In this document: piece after piece, positions 1-12,560 of the stretch
Layout of the letters: every line of letters starts with the position of its first letter
How positions within the stretch are numbered: the stretch's first letter is position 1
Source of the DNA: Adiantum capillus-veneris
Taxonomy: Eukaryota > Streptophyta > Polypodiopsida > Polypodiales > Pteridaceae
Length of the DNA stretch: 60,000 nt
Assembly (NCBI GenBank): GCA_014529385.2
Contig: CM043965.1
Location: forward strand, 18,119,912 to 18,179,911
Direction: 5' to 3'
Position numbers and translations under genes: made by a program
Notes under the pieces: generated by a model
The model's database searches: none
The model's input: the letters and a program-made list of their open reading frames with translations, nothing else
Told to the model about the DNA's origin: nothing

Positions 1-405
1 CAACTGACGTGCCGAAATGAGACTCTAGTTGATTCCTGATGCATAACGTACATCTTGTAGCGTAAGCAATGCACCACTAGGTAAAGACATGCATACATTT
101 CCAGCATCCTCTATGTCATATGCTAAACCATCAGCAAACTGCACACAACCAAGTATCTCACTAGAGAAAGAGAAAAACAAATCACGACAAGGCGTCATGT
201 GAAAAACTGCATGCTCATCTAGTAGAAAATGTGTAAACAATGTGGTATTCCAAGACAAAAAGTAGTCTGAAGGCAAGCTAGACTCAAAAGTGACATGTCT
301 GTCACATGCAGACTCTTTAGTATCTGTCCTCATAGTAGCACCATGCATTTGTCTCTTTCGTTGCCTAATATGCCCATTGTGGCCGCAATGCCAACATGTC
401 AGTTG
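1..405 (-). pseudogene. Ty1/copia gag-pol fragment: zinc knuckle and protease
   Basis: Read on the minus strand this encodes the end of copia gag followed by the protease. A zinc knuckle CWHCGHNGHIRQR lies at about 358-396; it has the first two Cys and the His, but the final Cys is replaced. About 50 residues on comes DEHAVFHMTPCRDLF, matching the copia protease stretch usually read as DSG(A/C)..HMT, with the catalytic Asp-Ser-Gly altered. DVRYASGIN follows, then an in-frame TAG at 22-24, then SLISARQL, the usual VRYVPGL..NLISVGQL block that precedes integrase. The rest of pol would lie left of the window. It is a dead fragment, because active-site and zinc-ligand residues are lost and a stop interrupts it. 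The family call is by motif recognition. Confidence 0.7.
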
Positions 406-2074
406 TTATCGTGAGTGAGCACCACCTCTAACCTGAAGTATCTCCATATCCATACCAAAACTACGGCAAACAAAGTGGAAGGTAACTCGGCCACTACACA
501 ATGCTCAAAAGCATGATCAATCGCATTAACATTGATGCTCACATATGGATAAAACAACTCCACAATCTGCAAACTTTGCAAGCATAAACTGGGACACACT
601 ACTCAACCGAGCGTAAATCACATAACCATGTACGCAAGTAGAGAGAAAACTAGCTCAAAATGCATCCCACATGAGAATCTGCCTGCAAAAATCTGCAAAA
701 CCAAGTGAAACCTGTGACTAGCCTATATTGTAGCCACACAAGCATATGCAAATCCTCACTCCTGTGAGGGTGGGTATAAGAACACCAAACCGTGTCCAAA
801 TTGACAAAACTTGTCAAAAGTGAGAGTAAACACTCCATCACTATCAAAGTGGGAATATATTGACCATTGTACAAGATGGCATAACAGTGCAAACTTTTAT
901 GGCAAGAAGACGGGAAAAATGAACAAAATTTCCTTTGCCAAATGACTCAAAACTCAACGCAAACCGCAAGCCAAAAAAAGTACAGATAACTGCTAGAGTG
1001 GGAGTCAACTCGACCACTGAACCATCAGAGAGTAAATTGCAAATATGTATAAAACATGGTGAGAAATCTTGAATTCGGCAGAGTTTCCATTGGAAACTGA
1101 GCAAAAACTCAAAAATCTCACCAAATACGCATGACAATAGACACAGTCTCAACAAGATCCACAAATGGTCTACATGTAATGCCAATAGCCTAGCTAACTA
1201 GCTCACTCATGATTGAGCAGCTCTATGCACGTGTATCTGTTCAAAAACATTGCAAACCTCTAAACCTGCTACCTGCGAGCTATGTCTAGCTCAAATTGTA
1301 TCCTCATAATGCATATGTAGCATGAAATTGCACAAAATTGTGCTAGAAAAGCTCTCTGAAATGTCCCACACAATCAAAGAATGCGCATGAAACCGCATCC
1401 GGATGTGTGACAATCCGGAAGTCACATCCCAAAGTAACACTTACATACGCAAAAACAAGGTGAGTTATCTCCCAAATAGCACCACAGTGTACCTTCCATA
1501 GCCAAAGATGAAAACCATATCACTCTCTACATTGTAGGAATCAAACTGCAAAACCTTGATATGTTGAGATTGTTTACAGGATGTTGCAAAAAACTCAACG
1601 CTTAGTATTTCAAAATTTTGATATAACCAGTGCATCCAAAACATGCCAAAACCTTAGGGTAGACTCCTCGATCACATGTATCCGAGTCTAGGTGTGAGAG
1701 ATACACCAAAAACCTCCATTTTGGATCGAAAGAGCAGCATAAACTTGCTGCTATTGCACCTACTATAATTCAGAGTAAAATTTCAAAAAATTTACATCAT
1801 CATCATGTTTGGAATGTGCCAAAACCCCAACCTAGACTCCTGGATCACATCCATACGACTCCATGTGATGGAGATATGCAAAAAACACTATTTCTGGAGC
1901 CAAAAACAACAAAAAATAAGCTGCAACACTCCTTGTTCCTGCTTCTTTTCTGCAAAATTCAGCATTGTCTTGCTACACAAGCTCTACACAAGTGGAATAT
2001 ACATGCCTAAGATGAGATCTAATATCATCGAGCTGTATCCACCTCCATCGAGCGTGATTAAGCTACCATAGCCG
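406..2074. other. No recognisable gene; diverged tandem repeat
   Basis: This is where copia gag would be expected on the minus strand, but the short reading frames do not resemble gag. Two diverged copies of a segment lie about 173 bp apart: one from about 1643 (atgccaaaacctt, then agactcctcgatcacat) and one from about 1816 (gtgccaaaacccc, then agactcctggatcacat). Nothing else is supported. Confidence 0.4.
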
Positions 2075-2350
2075 AGCTCCGTGGACCTCTACTTTTGGGC
2101 ATCCCTTGTAGGTTTATAATGACTCTTGTGCCTCTCCATTTTTCGAGCTTCTATATGCAGAGTCTCAGAGTAGAGGACCCATGGGTTTTGTACTTTTGCA
2201 AATCGATAATAAAGAGGCCAGTGTGTCTAGGCGCAGAACATCATTGTGCCATGTTGACTCTCTCTCTCTTGTCAAATTCAATAATTTTGAAGTTTCTATT
2301 TGTGTGTTGCTGTTGATTTCTCGCTTTGAGTGTCCAAGCCGCTTGTGACA
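2075..2350 (+). mobile_element. Partial LTR, family 1
   Basis: This is the 3' part of an LTR family seen at least five times in the window (also 3895-4517, 5246-5739, 15140-15670 and 44533-45220). Shared blocks in order are ctttt(g)ggcatccctt, an 'agagcat..gtagagtc' block, 'agtagaggaccca', 'gttgacTCTCTC', and gtgtccaagc before the end TGTGACA. Family 1 LTRs begin TGTCA and end TGACA or a variant, a 5-bp terminal inverted repeat. The 5' part of this copy is missing. Confidence 0.6.
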
Positions 2351-2422
2351 TTTAGCCTCCCTTTGCAGAAGAATTTTTGCAATGGTGACAAATGAGAAAA
2401 ATCCATTGCATCAACATTTTAG

Positions 2423-3894
<1,472 letters not shown>

Positions 3895-4517
3895 TGATGA
3901 TGTGGCCTGCCCAGCAGGAAGGAAAATGGTCAAGAGGACAATGAGTAATTGAACCTAGAAGAACTTGAAGACTTCCAGGCATGAGGCCTAGAATAAGAGG
4001 TTATAATTTTAAAACCTAACCCAACAAGTTGAACCACCTTAAGGAACACCAGACGAGGGACCTAAAACCCTAAAAATCAAAAGCTTGACCTTTGGAAGTG
4101 ATTTTTGTAAATTGCACTGACATGCAGTATGGATTTTGGTGAATTGTACTGTTGATGCAAACGAGGTAGGTTGTATGGATTTGTTGGTTGCTCGGTAGTT
4201 TTATGTGATGCTTTCGGTATAGATGCTTTTGGGGGTGCAGTGCTTTTAGACTAAATGCTTTTAGACTCTGCTTTTGGCATCCCTTACACTCAAGATAGAG
4301 CATCTGGACGCAAATGTCTCGAAGAGATTTGGACCATCGAGAGTTGTACTTTGCAAGAATAATAATAAAGAAATACTAGAAGGGGTGCTAGTCTTTGAGG
4401 CCAGTGAGTCTTTGCCATGTCAACTACTCTGCTCTCTCTCGTCAAGTTCAATGATTTTGCACTTTCTATTTGTGTGTTGCTATTGATTTCTTGCTTGGAG
4501 TGTCCAAGCTTGTAATA
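3895..4517 (+). mobile_element. LTR, family 1, near full length
   Basis: It starts TGTCATTAAGTGATGATGTGG and ends with gtgtccaagcttgtaata. It is followed at once by a decayed primer site (gttatcatagt, compare TGGTATCAGAGC). The length is about 623 bp. The start matches the family 1 LTR at 8931 and the end matches the LTR at 5739. It holds the shared blocks 'ggcctaaaaccctaaa', 'gacatgcagtatgga' and 'ttttggcatccctt'. There is a direct repeat 'gcttttagact' near 4240-4270. Confidence 0.65.
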
Positions 4518-5185
4518 GCGTTATCATAGTCCAAAAATTTTCTTCTTCTAATCGAGGATCCGATCCTCTCGTTAACAAAACTGGGTTTTTGCAGAGAATC
4601 TAACAAAGACAACACCTCTTTGTGAGGAGGTGAAGAAAAGCTGAACCCCGGCATGGGAATTGAGGATGATCTAGGAAAACGTTTGACAGGGAATTTTGCA
4701 AGATCCTAGTATAAACATCAATTGTAGGTTGACAAGTATATAAGAAGATTGATTAATTACACCAAACACTTGAAATATATGAAACATCTAAAGAATTACC
4801 CAATGACAAGATTCATTTGAGATGGTGAGAGGCTATCGATTCTACTCAAGTCAGGAAGGAAGTTAAAAGAAAAAGCCGAGTGCAAAAAAAGTGAAAAACG
4901 TACTCGCAAAAAGAGTTAGATAGAGCTCTTGAAAAGAAGGTGAACCAGTTAATGAAAGGCTTGAAGTACTGATGGAAGAATAGAAAGTGGTAGATTTTTC
5001 CAATTATTTGGACTGAGAATTGACTTTTGAGGTGGCAAGCGGATCTAAGAAGCATGTTCATTTTGAGGATGACCCAAATTTTTCTTTGTCTTCAGAGAGT
5101 TTCAACAGTTTGTCATCATCTAATTGCAATACATAGGAGAAAAGATGGAAGCTGTCACAAAATGATGACATGGAAACACTACCCG

Positions 5186-5186
<1 letters not shown>
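4518..5186. other. Decayed internal region between two LTRs
   Basis: It begins with a degenerate primer-binding site after the LTR at 3895-4517. No reading frame resembling gag was found, only short open stretches. It is a remnant of the internal region of a family 1 element. Confidence 0.35.

Positions 5187-5218
<32 letters not shown>
5187..5218. repeat. (AC)n microsatellite
   Basis: An uninterrupted AC dinucleotide run of about 32 bp. Confidence 0.95.
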
Positions 5219-5224
<6 letters not shown>

Positions 5225-5245
5225 CAGATGATATGGAAGGATAGT

Positions 5246-5739
5246 ATGACATGCTGATGGGGCAGAATATACGGACATGCAGTATGATAGGCTGACGTGA
5301 CAGACAATACAAGCTTTCGTGATTTATGCCTATAGGTGTTAACGTGGCAGCTTGCATAGATTTTTGCAAATTGCATTGATGTTTTTGGGCCATATTTTTG
5401 ACCAGCTGCTTTTGGGATTGTTTTCTTTTGAGTTAGAAGCTTTTGGGACTTTGCTTTTGGGGCATCCCTTATAAGAATAAATAATCCCAAGGGGCCTCAC
5501 TCTTCAGAGCATCTGGATGTAGAGTCTGAGAGTAGAGGGCCCTTCGGGTGTTGTACTTTGCTCAAGATTTGATATACTAAAGAAATACTGAAAGGGGTGC
5601 CACGTTTTGTATTCAATACCTCTGGGCATGAAACCGCATCGGGCCGTGTCGACTCGAGCTTTAAAGTTGTGAATTATTTTAAGTGATTCTCTCGTGTGTT
5701 GTGTCACATGCTAGACTTGGGGTGTCCAAGCCTGTGATA
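5246..5739 (+). mobile_element. LTR, family 1 (5' end uncertain), with primer site downstream
   Basis: It carries the family 1 blocks 'gcttttggggcatccctt', 'agagcatctggatgtagagtctgagagtagagggccc', 'gaaaggggtgcca' and 'ggtgtccaagcctgtgata'. It ends one base before a perfect primer-binding site. The 5' boundary is blurred and the copy may be truncated. Confidence 0.6.
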
Positions 5740-5740
5740 G

Positions 5741-5752
5741 TGGTATCAGAGC
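5741..5752 (+). promoter_or_regulatory. Primer-binding site, initiator-Met tRNA
   Basis: TGGTATCAGAGC is the 12-base complement of the 3' end of plant initiator methionine tRNA, used to prime minus-strand cDNA in many plant LTR retrotransposons. Its place right after an LTR end and before a gag-like frame fixes the element orientation as plus. Confidence 0.85.
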
Positions 5753-5803
5753 ACGAACAATTTCTCTTCTATTGAGATATTGGATCCTCTTACTGCGACA
5801 CAC

Positions 5804-7171
5804 ATGGATTCAAATGATGCATATTGCAAGAATTCAACGAACCCTCCTAACACTTCAAAAATGGGAGACATCACAAGAAATTTGAATGGATTAGCATATC
5901 CTGATTACAGGCCTCCTTGGCCTATGTGATATTAATTGATGGAAATGCAACGTCAACAATAGGTTGATGATTGTGCAAAACAGGTGCTTCAATTTTCAAA
6001 TGATCCCCAATATGCCAAATTTGTGACCCGGCACCCAATTGATGAGGTGCATTCCCATTGGCAGAAAGCTATCAATTCCCCAATAAAGTAAGCCCTTAAG
6101 AAACCTCCTGCCCCACGGATGTTTACTGAAGATGAACAGGAGGATGTGGTTGAAAGATGAGTCAATGAACTGTTGGGGGTAAAGAAGAAGCAACTAAAGA
6201 AACACAACAAGGGAACTGGCCTCCCTAGTTACTTGGGCCAAAAATCCTCTTTTAAGAATGTCAAAAAATTGAAGAAGCGTGTATGCTTCAAAGGATTGCC
6301 CATTTCGTCCTCATCTTCTTCTGATAGCTCAGACAACTCATCCTCTTCTGGCTCAAGTGATGAGGATAGAAAGGGCAAGAGCTGACAAAATGACCATACA
6401 TTTTGCTAAAAAAGGAAGCACTTTTATAGAGCCAATCGATATGATTTTCTCAATGACAAGGGCAAAAGGGACAAGGAATTCAAAGAGGGAGGACATGCAA
6501 TAAAGTTTGAGTACTTTTCACGGTTTCAAGATGCTCCCAAGGCTTTAGCATTTATCCAACAATTTGACATAGGATTTTCTAGAGACCGCTATATAGAGCA
6601 CTCTAAGATTAGATGGGTAGCATGCTTTTTTAAAGGCAATGCACGGACATGGTGGTCCACTCTCCTGTAGAGAAAAGAAGCACTAACGAAGTGGTTGCAA
6701 TTTAAGAAACTCTTGATTTCTTCATGACTGAGTCAAGAATACGAACGAGACCTGGTTACTAGCTGGAATCATATTCGGATGGTCAAGGAAGAACCTTTGG
6801 ATACTTGCTGTGAGAGATTTTGGGATAATTTTCTTCCTTCTTCATCCGTAAAGAAGATCAATCTTAAGGAGAAAAATTGAGCGGTTTTGCTATGGGCTTC
6901 CCGAAGAGTTTTGAGAGTACTGTCTTAAGAAGAAGTCCATACATGGCAATTGATGGGACATGCTAAGAGGGGATTCACTATGCATTCAGGTAACTTGACT
7001 TACCCACCAGATAAACCTTCAAAAATTTATAGCAGAAATAGATGACAGAGAGATACGCCATCTCGACTGTCAGAAGAACAAAGAGACAAACATCTTAAAG
7101 CTAGAAGATGTTTTGAATGTGGAGAACAAGGACATATCTCTGCACGGTGCCCCAAAAAGGCACAAGAATAA
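5804..7171 (+). pseudogene. Decayed retrotransposon gag with intact zinc knuckle
   Basis: A gag frame starts at ATG 5804 (MDSNDAYCKN), about 50 bp after the primer site, and ends at TAA 7169-7171. Frameshifts and several stops break it. In order: an N-terminal region with QVLQFSNDPQYAKFV near 5980; a Ser/Asp-rich acidic stretch at about 6303-6380; a gag capsid core with WVACFFKGNARTWWSTLL around 6615-6668 followed by a Trp/Phe-Lys helix region; and a complete CCHC knuckle CFECGEQGHISARC at 7109-7150. The spacing (CX2CX4HX4C) is correct. The core pattern is that of the retrotransposon gag family (PF03732). No protease or polymerase follows, so this element is either deleted or non-autonomous. 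Confidence 0.75.
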
Positions 7172-8930
7172 GGATGACTGACATATTGAAAGTACAATTC
7201 GGCGAGGAGATACTCCTTCCAGAACACATATTAGATAGAAAATTATGGATGAACTAGGATTGATTTTCCTTGTGAATTTATAAATGAAATAGAATCTTTT
7301 GAAGATGACTTTGATTTATGTATGAAACCTTGTTTTATGGAAGAAACGTCTATTTGTGAACAGATAACATGACTGAGAATGAGACGATGATGATTTTGGA
7401 GCAATGACAGCTCCTAAATGAACTTGATAGAAAATCATGAATTTTGAATTATGAATGATTCAATGGAACTGTCGTGAGCGCAACAAGAGTTCCTATGGGA
7501 TGAGATGACCACACGCTACAATTGAATGATTGAACCGGTTTGTTTAGTATGAACTCAGTATGTGATTGATGGATTGGGATCCTCCAAAAGATTACTCACA
7601 CACAATAGTATGCCCACAACTTGCGTTAATAGTTGGACTTGGCAAATTGTACAATTTTCACCAAATGCGTTGGTAGATTTTGGCGCTAGTGCTTTTGGGA
7701 CCAGATGCTTTTAAGTTTGATGCTTTTCATGTAACTACTTTTGAGAGCCTATAAATATGTGCCATGGGCTTATTCTTTGGCATGCTTCTGTGTGAAGGTC
7801 CAGGGATTAGAGTACTGGCATTGTATCGAGTTGAAGTAATAATATAAAGAAATACCGAAAGGGGCACCAACATCTAGGGCTAGTGCTCTCTTGGGGTGGA
7901 ACTCCGCCATTCTTGTCTCGTGTCATGCATCTCTTTCTATTTTGTTGTTATTTGAAGTGCTTAAACTTGCTCAGTTTGCTCTTTTTTTTTAGCACGTGGT
8001 GCTCGTCTCGTGACATTAGTAGTGTCTATGCCAAAAGTTATTGATAAATCAACAAGTTGAATTTGGTGCAATGAGGAATGCACAAGAGAGGGGCCACTCC
8101 ACTCCTTTGTCACAGATTGCCTAGATTGAATAAAGTCACTAACTTCTCTTTGAGATTTTAGGGATACTACCGGGATGATAGTATTTTATGAGATGACTTT
8201 ATGAACATTTGTGAACTAAATTGGAAATTTCCTTTATTGAACTGACAATGTGTGCTCTTTCATGTGTGTATTGTTAGAGATAGGTAGAAAGATGATTTAA
8301 CGTTTACATCATTTTGTATGATGAATGATTTAAACTTAGTACATGTACACATTTGTTAGAGATCAACAAGATCTGTATGTGATGGCTAAGTGAATAAGAA
8401 TTGAATGTGAACTGAATGAGATTCTAGTGCATCAAGAGTTTTAGAAGGATGAGATGGTTGTAGAGTGATCTAGATGCATCAAGAGTTCTAGACGGAATGA
8501 AATGGCTAGATTGAATTATTGAAACATGGTGTTCAATGTCAATTAAGTGTATGGTTTTGTGGTTTGCATGCTGTGTGGATGTATTGTCTTGTGGGGAAGA
8601 TCATGGGCATGGTTTTCTTGATTGAAATGTGAAAAGAAAGGAAATGAATATGATAGTAACAAGATTTAGTAGACCAAGACATTCGTGAAAAGATCAGAAT
8701 GATTTGGATATGATTGTTAAACAGGTTACACTGACCATGATTTACATTTGAGACCCTCGGCAAAAATGTGATTGATCTTCATTGTGACGGATGTTTTTGT
8801 ATAAGTACTAGATTGGTGGAGTCTCGTGCATGAGTACATAGAGCCAGTGTCTAGTGAAGAAAGGTTCTATCCTTTGGATGTTGTTGCAGGCATAATCGAG
8901 GGAGATTACAATTCTTTCAAGAGAGGTAAA
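7172..8930 (+). other. Non-coding internal region after gag, containing a family 2 LTR
   Basis: No pol is found. Similar blocks occur at 7380-7560 and 8340-8540 ('gaatgat..caagagtt..gggatgagatg'). Around 7550-8015 lies an LTR of the chromovirus family (same blocks as the LTR at 9388-9885 on the other strand: 'ataaagaaataccgaaaggggc', 'agtgctctcttggggtggaactcc', 'gttatttgaagtgctta'), ending TGACA at 8011-8015. The last bases before 8931 form a purine-rich tract (caagagaggtaaa) that may be the polypurine tract. The region has a reverse-complement relative at 42440-43560. Confidence 0.5.
7550..8015 (+). mobile_element. LTR, family 2 (5' end uncertain)
   Basis: This is the same LTR family as 9388-9885 but in plus orientation. 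It has a TATA-like 'gcctataaatatgtgcc' near 7750 and the same downstream blocks. It ends '..gctcgtctcgtgaca'; the minus-strand copy ends '..gctcgtcgtcattaca'. Confidence 0.6.
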
Positions 8931-9387
8931 TGTCATAAAGTGATGATGTGGCATGCCCAACTAGAAGGAAAATGACTGAGAGGACAAGGAGAAACTGAAC
9001 CCAGAAGCACTTGAAGAGTTTTGAGCATGAGGCCTAAAATAAAGGGGTAGGTTTCAAGCAAGTTAAGGAGCACTAGCCAAGGGCCTAAAACCCTAAAGAT
9101 CAAAATCTTAACCTCTCAAAGTGGTTTTCATAAATTGCACTGGCATGATGATGTGGTAGGGTACAAATTTCTGTGGCTAATGTGGCAAGCTATACAGATT
9201 TCCACGTTTTGCATTGTTGGCTGCTAGGAAATTTTGCGCAGTGCTTTTGAGAGAAATTTATTTTTGGTGAAGTGATTTTGAACCTAATGCTTTTGGGTCT
9301 TTGCTTTTGGGCATCCCTTATAAGTTTATAAGTGCCGAGAGGATAGCCCTCAAGAGAGCATCTCGATGCAGAGTCTTGGAGAGAGTT
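8931..9387 (+). mobile_element. LTR, family 1, truncated by an inverted family 2 element
   Basis: It starts TGTCATAAAGTGATGATGTGG, just as at 3895, after a purine tract. The family sequence runs through 'gcttttgggcatcccttataag' and 'gagcatctcgatgcagagtctt', then stops abruptly at about 9387, where the end of a minus-strand LTR begins. This is the expected scar of an insertion into this LTR. I did not find the missing 3' remainder. Confidence 0.6.
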
Positions 9388-9885
9388 TGTAATGACGACG
9401 AGCAACACTTGCCAACATAAAGAATAGACTAAAAAACTTTAAGCACTTCAAATAACAACTGGACCGAAAGAGATGCACGGCACATAAGAGAGGGTGTGGT
9501 GGAGTTCTACCCCGAGAGAGCACTATCCCCAAACTAGGCACCCCTTTCGGTATTTCTTTATATTGCTTGAACTCAATACAATGCCCGTACTCTATCCTCT
9601 GCACCTCCTTGCAAGAGTGTTCCAAAAATAGAGCCCTTGGCTCCTATTTAAAGGCCCTTGGCCTCTCAAAAGCAATTCCAGGGAAAGAATCAAACTCTAA
9701 AAGAAACAGGTCCAAAAACTGCCAACGTGTTTTGCAAAAATCCATACAACTACCATGTCATCATCGTAAAACTTGGAAATCCATACAGGTGCCACGTCAG
9801 CATGTCAGCATGTTTTTTGTGGGTAGTCCTGAAAGGACGGTGGTAATGTGTGTGTTAGTCTCCACCGAACCGTGCTATCTTATAG
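9388..9885 (-). mobile_element. 3' LTR of the minus-strand chromovirus (family 2)
   Basis: On the minus strand it directly follows the polypurine tract at 9886-9897 and ends ..CGTCGTCATTACA at 9388. Like the related LTR at 7550-8015 it contains a TATA-like CCTTTAAATAGG (about 9636-9647), 'ataaagaaataccgaaagggg' and 'gttatttgaagtgctta'. No matching 5' LTR is recognised beyond 15018. Confidence 0.7.
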
Positions 9886-9897
9886 CCTCCCCCTAGC
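9886..9897 (-). promoter_or_regulatory. Polypurine tract
   Basis: On the minus strand it reads GCTAGGGGGAGG, immediately upstream of the LTR at 9388-9885. It is the expected plus-strand primer site and marks the 3' end of the internal region. Confidence 0.7.
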
Positions 9898-9899
9898 AT

Positions 9900-10217
9900 A
9901 CACACTATCCAACCATGCCATTGGCCTTTCCTGTAGGACCCATGTCCTTACACTAAACCCCCTTGGAGAATCGTTTTTGTCCTCAAAAACGAACGTAGGA
10001 AAACATTTCATAAGTGCGGAGACCTTCCCCCATGTAGAAACTTCTTCAAGTCTATCTAGCCATTTTACCAACACCTGTCATCTGACATGATGTCTAGTGC
10101 GAAGCTCATGAGAATCCTTGGCGGTTTGATAAGTTTAACTAGCACACCTGCGTCAATGACATTATCATGTTGTACAAAATGTTTTTGTAAATGGCTAACA
10201 TGAAAAACAGGATGAAC
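9900..10217 (-). pseudogene. Chromodomain remnant at the end of integrase
   Basis: After the integrase C-terminus the minus strand encodes, with breaks, LVKWLDRLEEVSTWGKVSA followed by FPTFVFEDKND. This matches the usual chromovirus pattern YLVKWKGL..E.ATWE....L...FP.F.LEDK. A chromodomain at the C-terminus of integrase defines the chromovirus branch of Ty3/gypsy and is thought to guide insertion into particular chromatin. The upstream part before LVKW is frame-shifted. Confidence 0.65.
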
Positions 10218-10900
10218 TCATGAGTGCTCTGGAAGAGCTAACTTATAGGCCACTTGACCTATATGTTTGAGAATGGTAAACGGTCCATAAAACCGTGGTG
10301 AAAGTTTAGCAACTTTTCCCGTCTCTAGACTTTCCGAATGCTCCGAAACTTTGAGGAAAACCTTGTCTCCTTCTTCAAAAGTAGCAAGACAATCATTATC
10401 ATCTGCGTACTTCTTATATTGATCTTGAGCTTGCTTAACATTCTGTCGAGCAACTCGAAGCATGTCAAAATGGTCTTGGATAAAGTCCTTCGCTTGTTGT
10501 ATCTTCTCCTTAGCCAACCCCACCATAACGTGTGATCTAGGTTGAAATCCATATAAAAGAATAAATGGACTAAATCCTGTAGTCACATGCTTTGAACTAT
10601 TATAAGCAGATTCCAATATAGGTAAGTAGTCTTCCCAATTGGTTTGCTTCTTGCTAACGTACACTCGTAGCATATCCTCTAGCACTTGATTTTAACTCTT
10701 TTGGTTTGACCATATTTTTTTGGATAATCAATCTACTTAGATTAAGTTTAGTTGTCCAACTTTTGAAACACAGCTCTCCAGAAGTGATTATCGAACTTTC
10801 AATCTTTGTCACTAATGATACTAGCTAGAAGCCCGTACAGTCTATGTATATGCTCTACAGATAGCCGTGATAATTCCGGTCTGAGTCCTTTGGCACACAT
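10218..10900 (-). pseudogene. Gypsy integrase, C-terminal half, internally deleted
   Basis: A 155-residue open frame (10685 to 10218) reads LEDMLRVYVSKKQTNWEDYLPILE...AYNSSKHVTTGFSPFILLYG...YKKYAD...F.EGDKVFLKV...KLSPRFYGPFTILKHIGQVAYKLALP. This is the integrase tail with the GPF/Y module (RFYGPF). Upstream, across a frameshift, remnants such as ISDKD and NHFW around 10750-10840 correspond to the second catalytic Asp region. The zinc-binding H2C2 part and the first catalytic Asp are largely missing before YLLHKGRVCVPKDSD near 10890-10925. Confidence 0.75.
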
Positions 10901-11062
10901 ACTCTACCCTTGTGGAGTAAGTAGCCATCATCAATGGAAAAATTCTTCGATCGCTTAAGCTCTTTCTGAGTAGGGGTGGAGCTCTATGTGTTGGAGTCTT
11001 TATCTGCGCGTGCAGAGACATGTTGATCTAGCTGTATAGAGACATGTGAGTGTGAGGGAACT

Positions 11063-12413
11063 TCACACTTTAGCATATGATTGATCTTGTGCACACTTTC
11101 CATGTAATGAATCCAAAAATCCACTCTTTATTTCTGTGACAGCAAGTGAATCAATGTGAGGCATCAGACTTAGTGCATCCGCTACTACATTATATTGCCC
11201 CTTGCGATATTGTAGCTTACAATTATAATCTTGAAGGATTTTTTCCCATCTAGCTTTACGGTCTTTCAAGTCCATTTGAGTAGTAAACCATTTGATACTC
11301 TCATGGTCAAAAACTACTTCAAACTCGGCTCCATATAAATTGTGTCGTTCGTAAAGCGTGAATTATGGCATAGAGCTCTCTCTCATAGACATAATAATTC
11401 TATTGAGCTCTATCTAACTTTCTACTTTCAAAGGCTATAGGTCTTCCCTTCTAGAGAAGTACTGCACCAATTTCTTTATCACTAGCATCAGTCTCTACCA
11501 CAAACGGCTTAAGTGGGTGAACGATTGCTAGGATGGGAGTAGTGGCTATAGCTACCTTGAGCTGTTCAAAACTGTGTTTTTGGGCTTCTTCCCAAGAAAA
11601 GGTCTTATCATTTTCTTTAAGTTGATCCGTCATAGGAACAATGATTTTGGCATAATCACGAATATATTGTCAATAAAATCCAGCCATGCCTAGAAATATT
11701 TGAAGGTCCTCAACCGTGTTCGGATGTGGCCATCAAAGAATGGCAGCGACCTTGTCAATGTCCATTTTTATGCCAGAATAAGAGATCACATGACCAAGGT
11801 AATGTATCTCTATTTTAAAGAAATCGCACTTGCTTTGCTTAGCATACATCACGTGAGCTTGTAGCTATTCGAGCACTAATTGCAAGTGTTCGATGTGTTC
11901 ATCTTCAGTCTTACTATAAGTAAGAATGTCATCAAGGAAAACCACAAAAAATTTTCCAAGATAGGGACTTAAGACACTATCTATGAGTGTCATAAATGTA
12001 GATGGAGCATTGGCATAACCAAGAACTCAAAATGCCCAAACCATGTTCTAAAGGTAGTTTTGGAGATATCTTGCAAAAGGATATACACCTAGTGGTATCT
12101 TGAACAAAGATCCATCTTTGTATAGTATCTTTCCCCATGGAGTTGATCAAATATCCACTCGAGGTACAGGATACAGGTTCTTGATGGTTATGGCATTTAA
12201 TTTGCGATAATCTACACACATGCGCATAGTACCATCTTTCTTTTTTACCAATAAAATTTGTGATGCCCAAGGCGAAGTGCTAGGTCTAATGAAACCACGG
12301 GCGAGGTAGTCAACCAATTGACTCTTAACCACATTGGATTCTTTAGTACTCATACAATAAGGTGGTTTACTCACTGGTTTAGTGCCTGGAAAGACATCTA
12401 TGCCATGTTTCAC
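11063..12413 (-). pseudogene. Gypsy reverse transcriptase and RNase H (chromovirus)
   Basis: In order on the minus strand: [35 protein letters not shown], and [20 protein letters not shown] (RT fingers; 12413-12150). Then, with frameshifts, DLCSRYH and KTTFRTWFGHFEFLVMP (motif A region), and the catalytic box FLMTFL/FLDD at about 11928-11939. WEEAQKHSFEQLKVAI and PFVVETDASDKEIGAVLL (11633-11451) join the RT connection to the first RNase H Asp. WEKILQDYNCKLQYRKGQYNVVADALS (11275-11063) is the RNase H end. Frameshifts near 12150, 11960, 11640 and 11400, plus stops, make it inactive. Confidence 0.85.
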
Positions 12414-12560
12414 ATCATGTGTAGGGGGTAAACCCGGTGATAAATCACTTGAGAATACATCACTATACTCCGTGAGTAAGTGAGGCAGCTTTTGCTGTGC
12501 AAAAGGAGAAAGTAAAATAGAGTTATGCTGGGATGGAGAATTTTGTAATTCCTCTAATGT

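Noticed and set aside
9567-9896. 109-residue plus-strand open frame
   Set aside because: It is antisense to the chromovirus 3' LTR and shows no domain.
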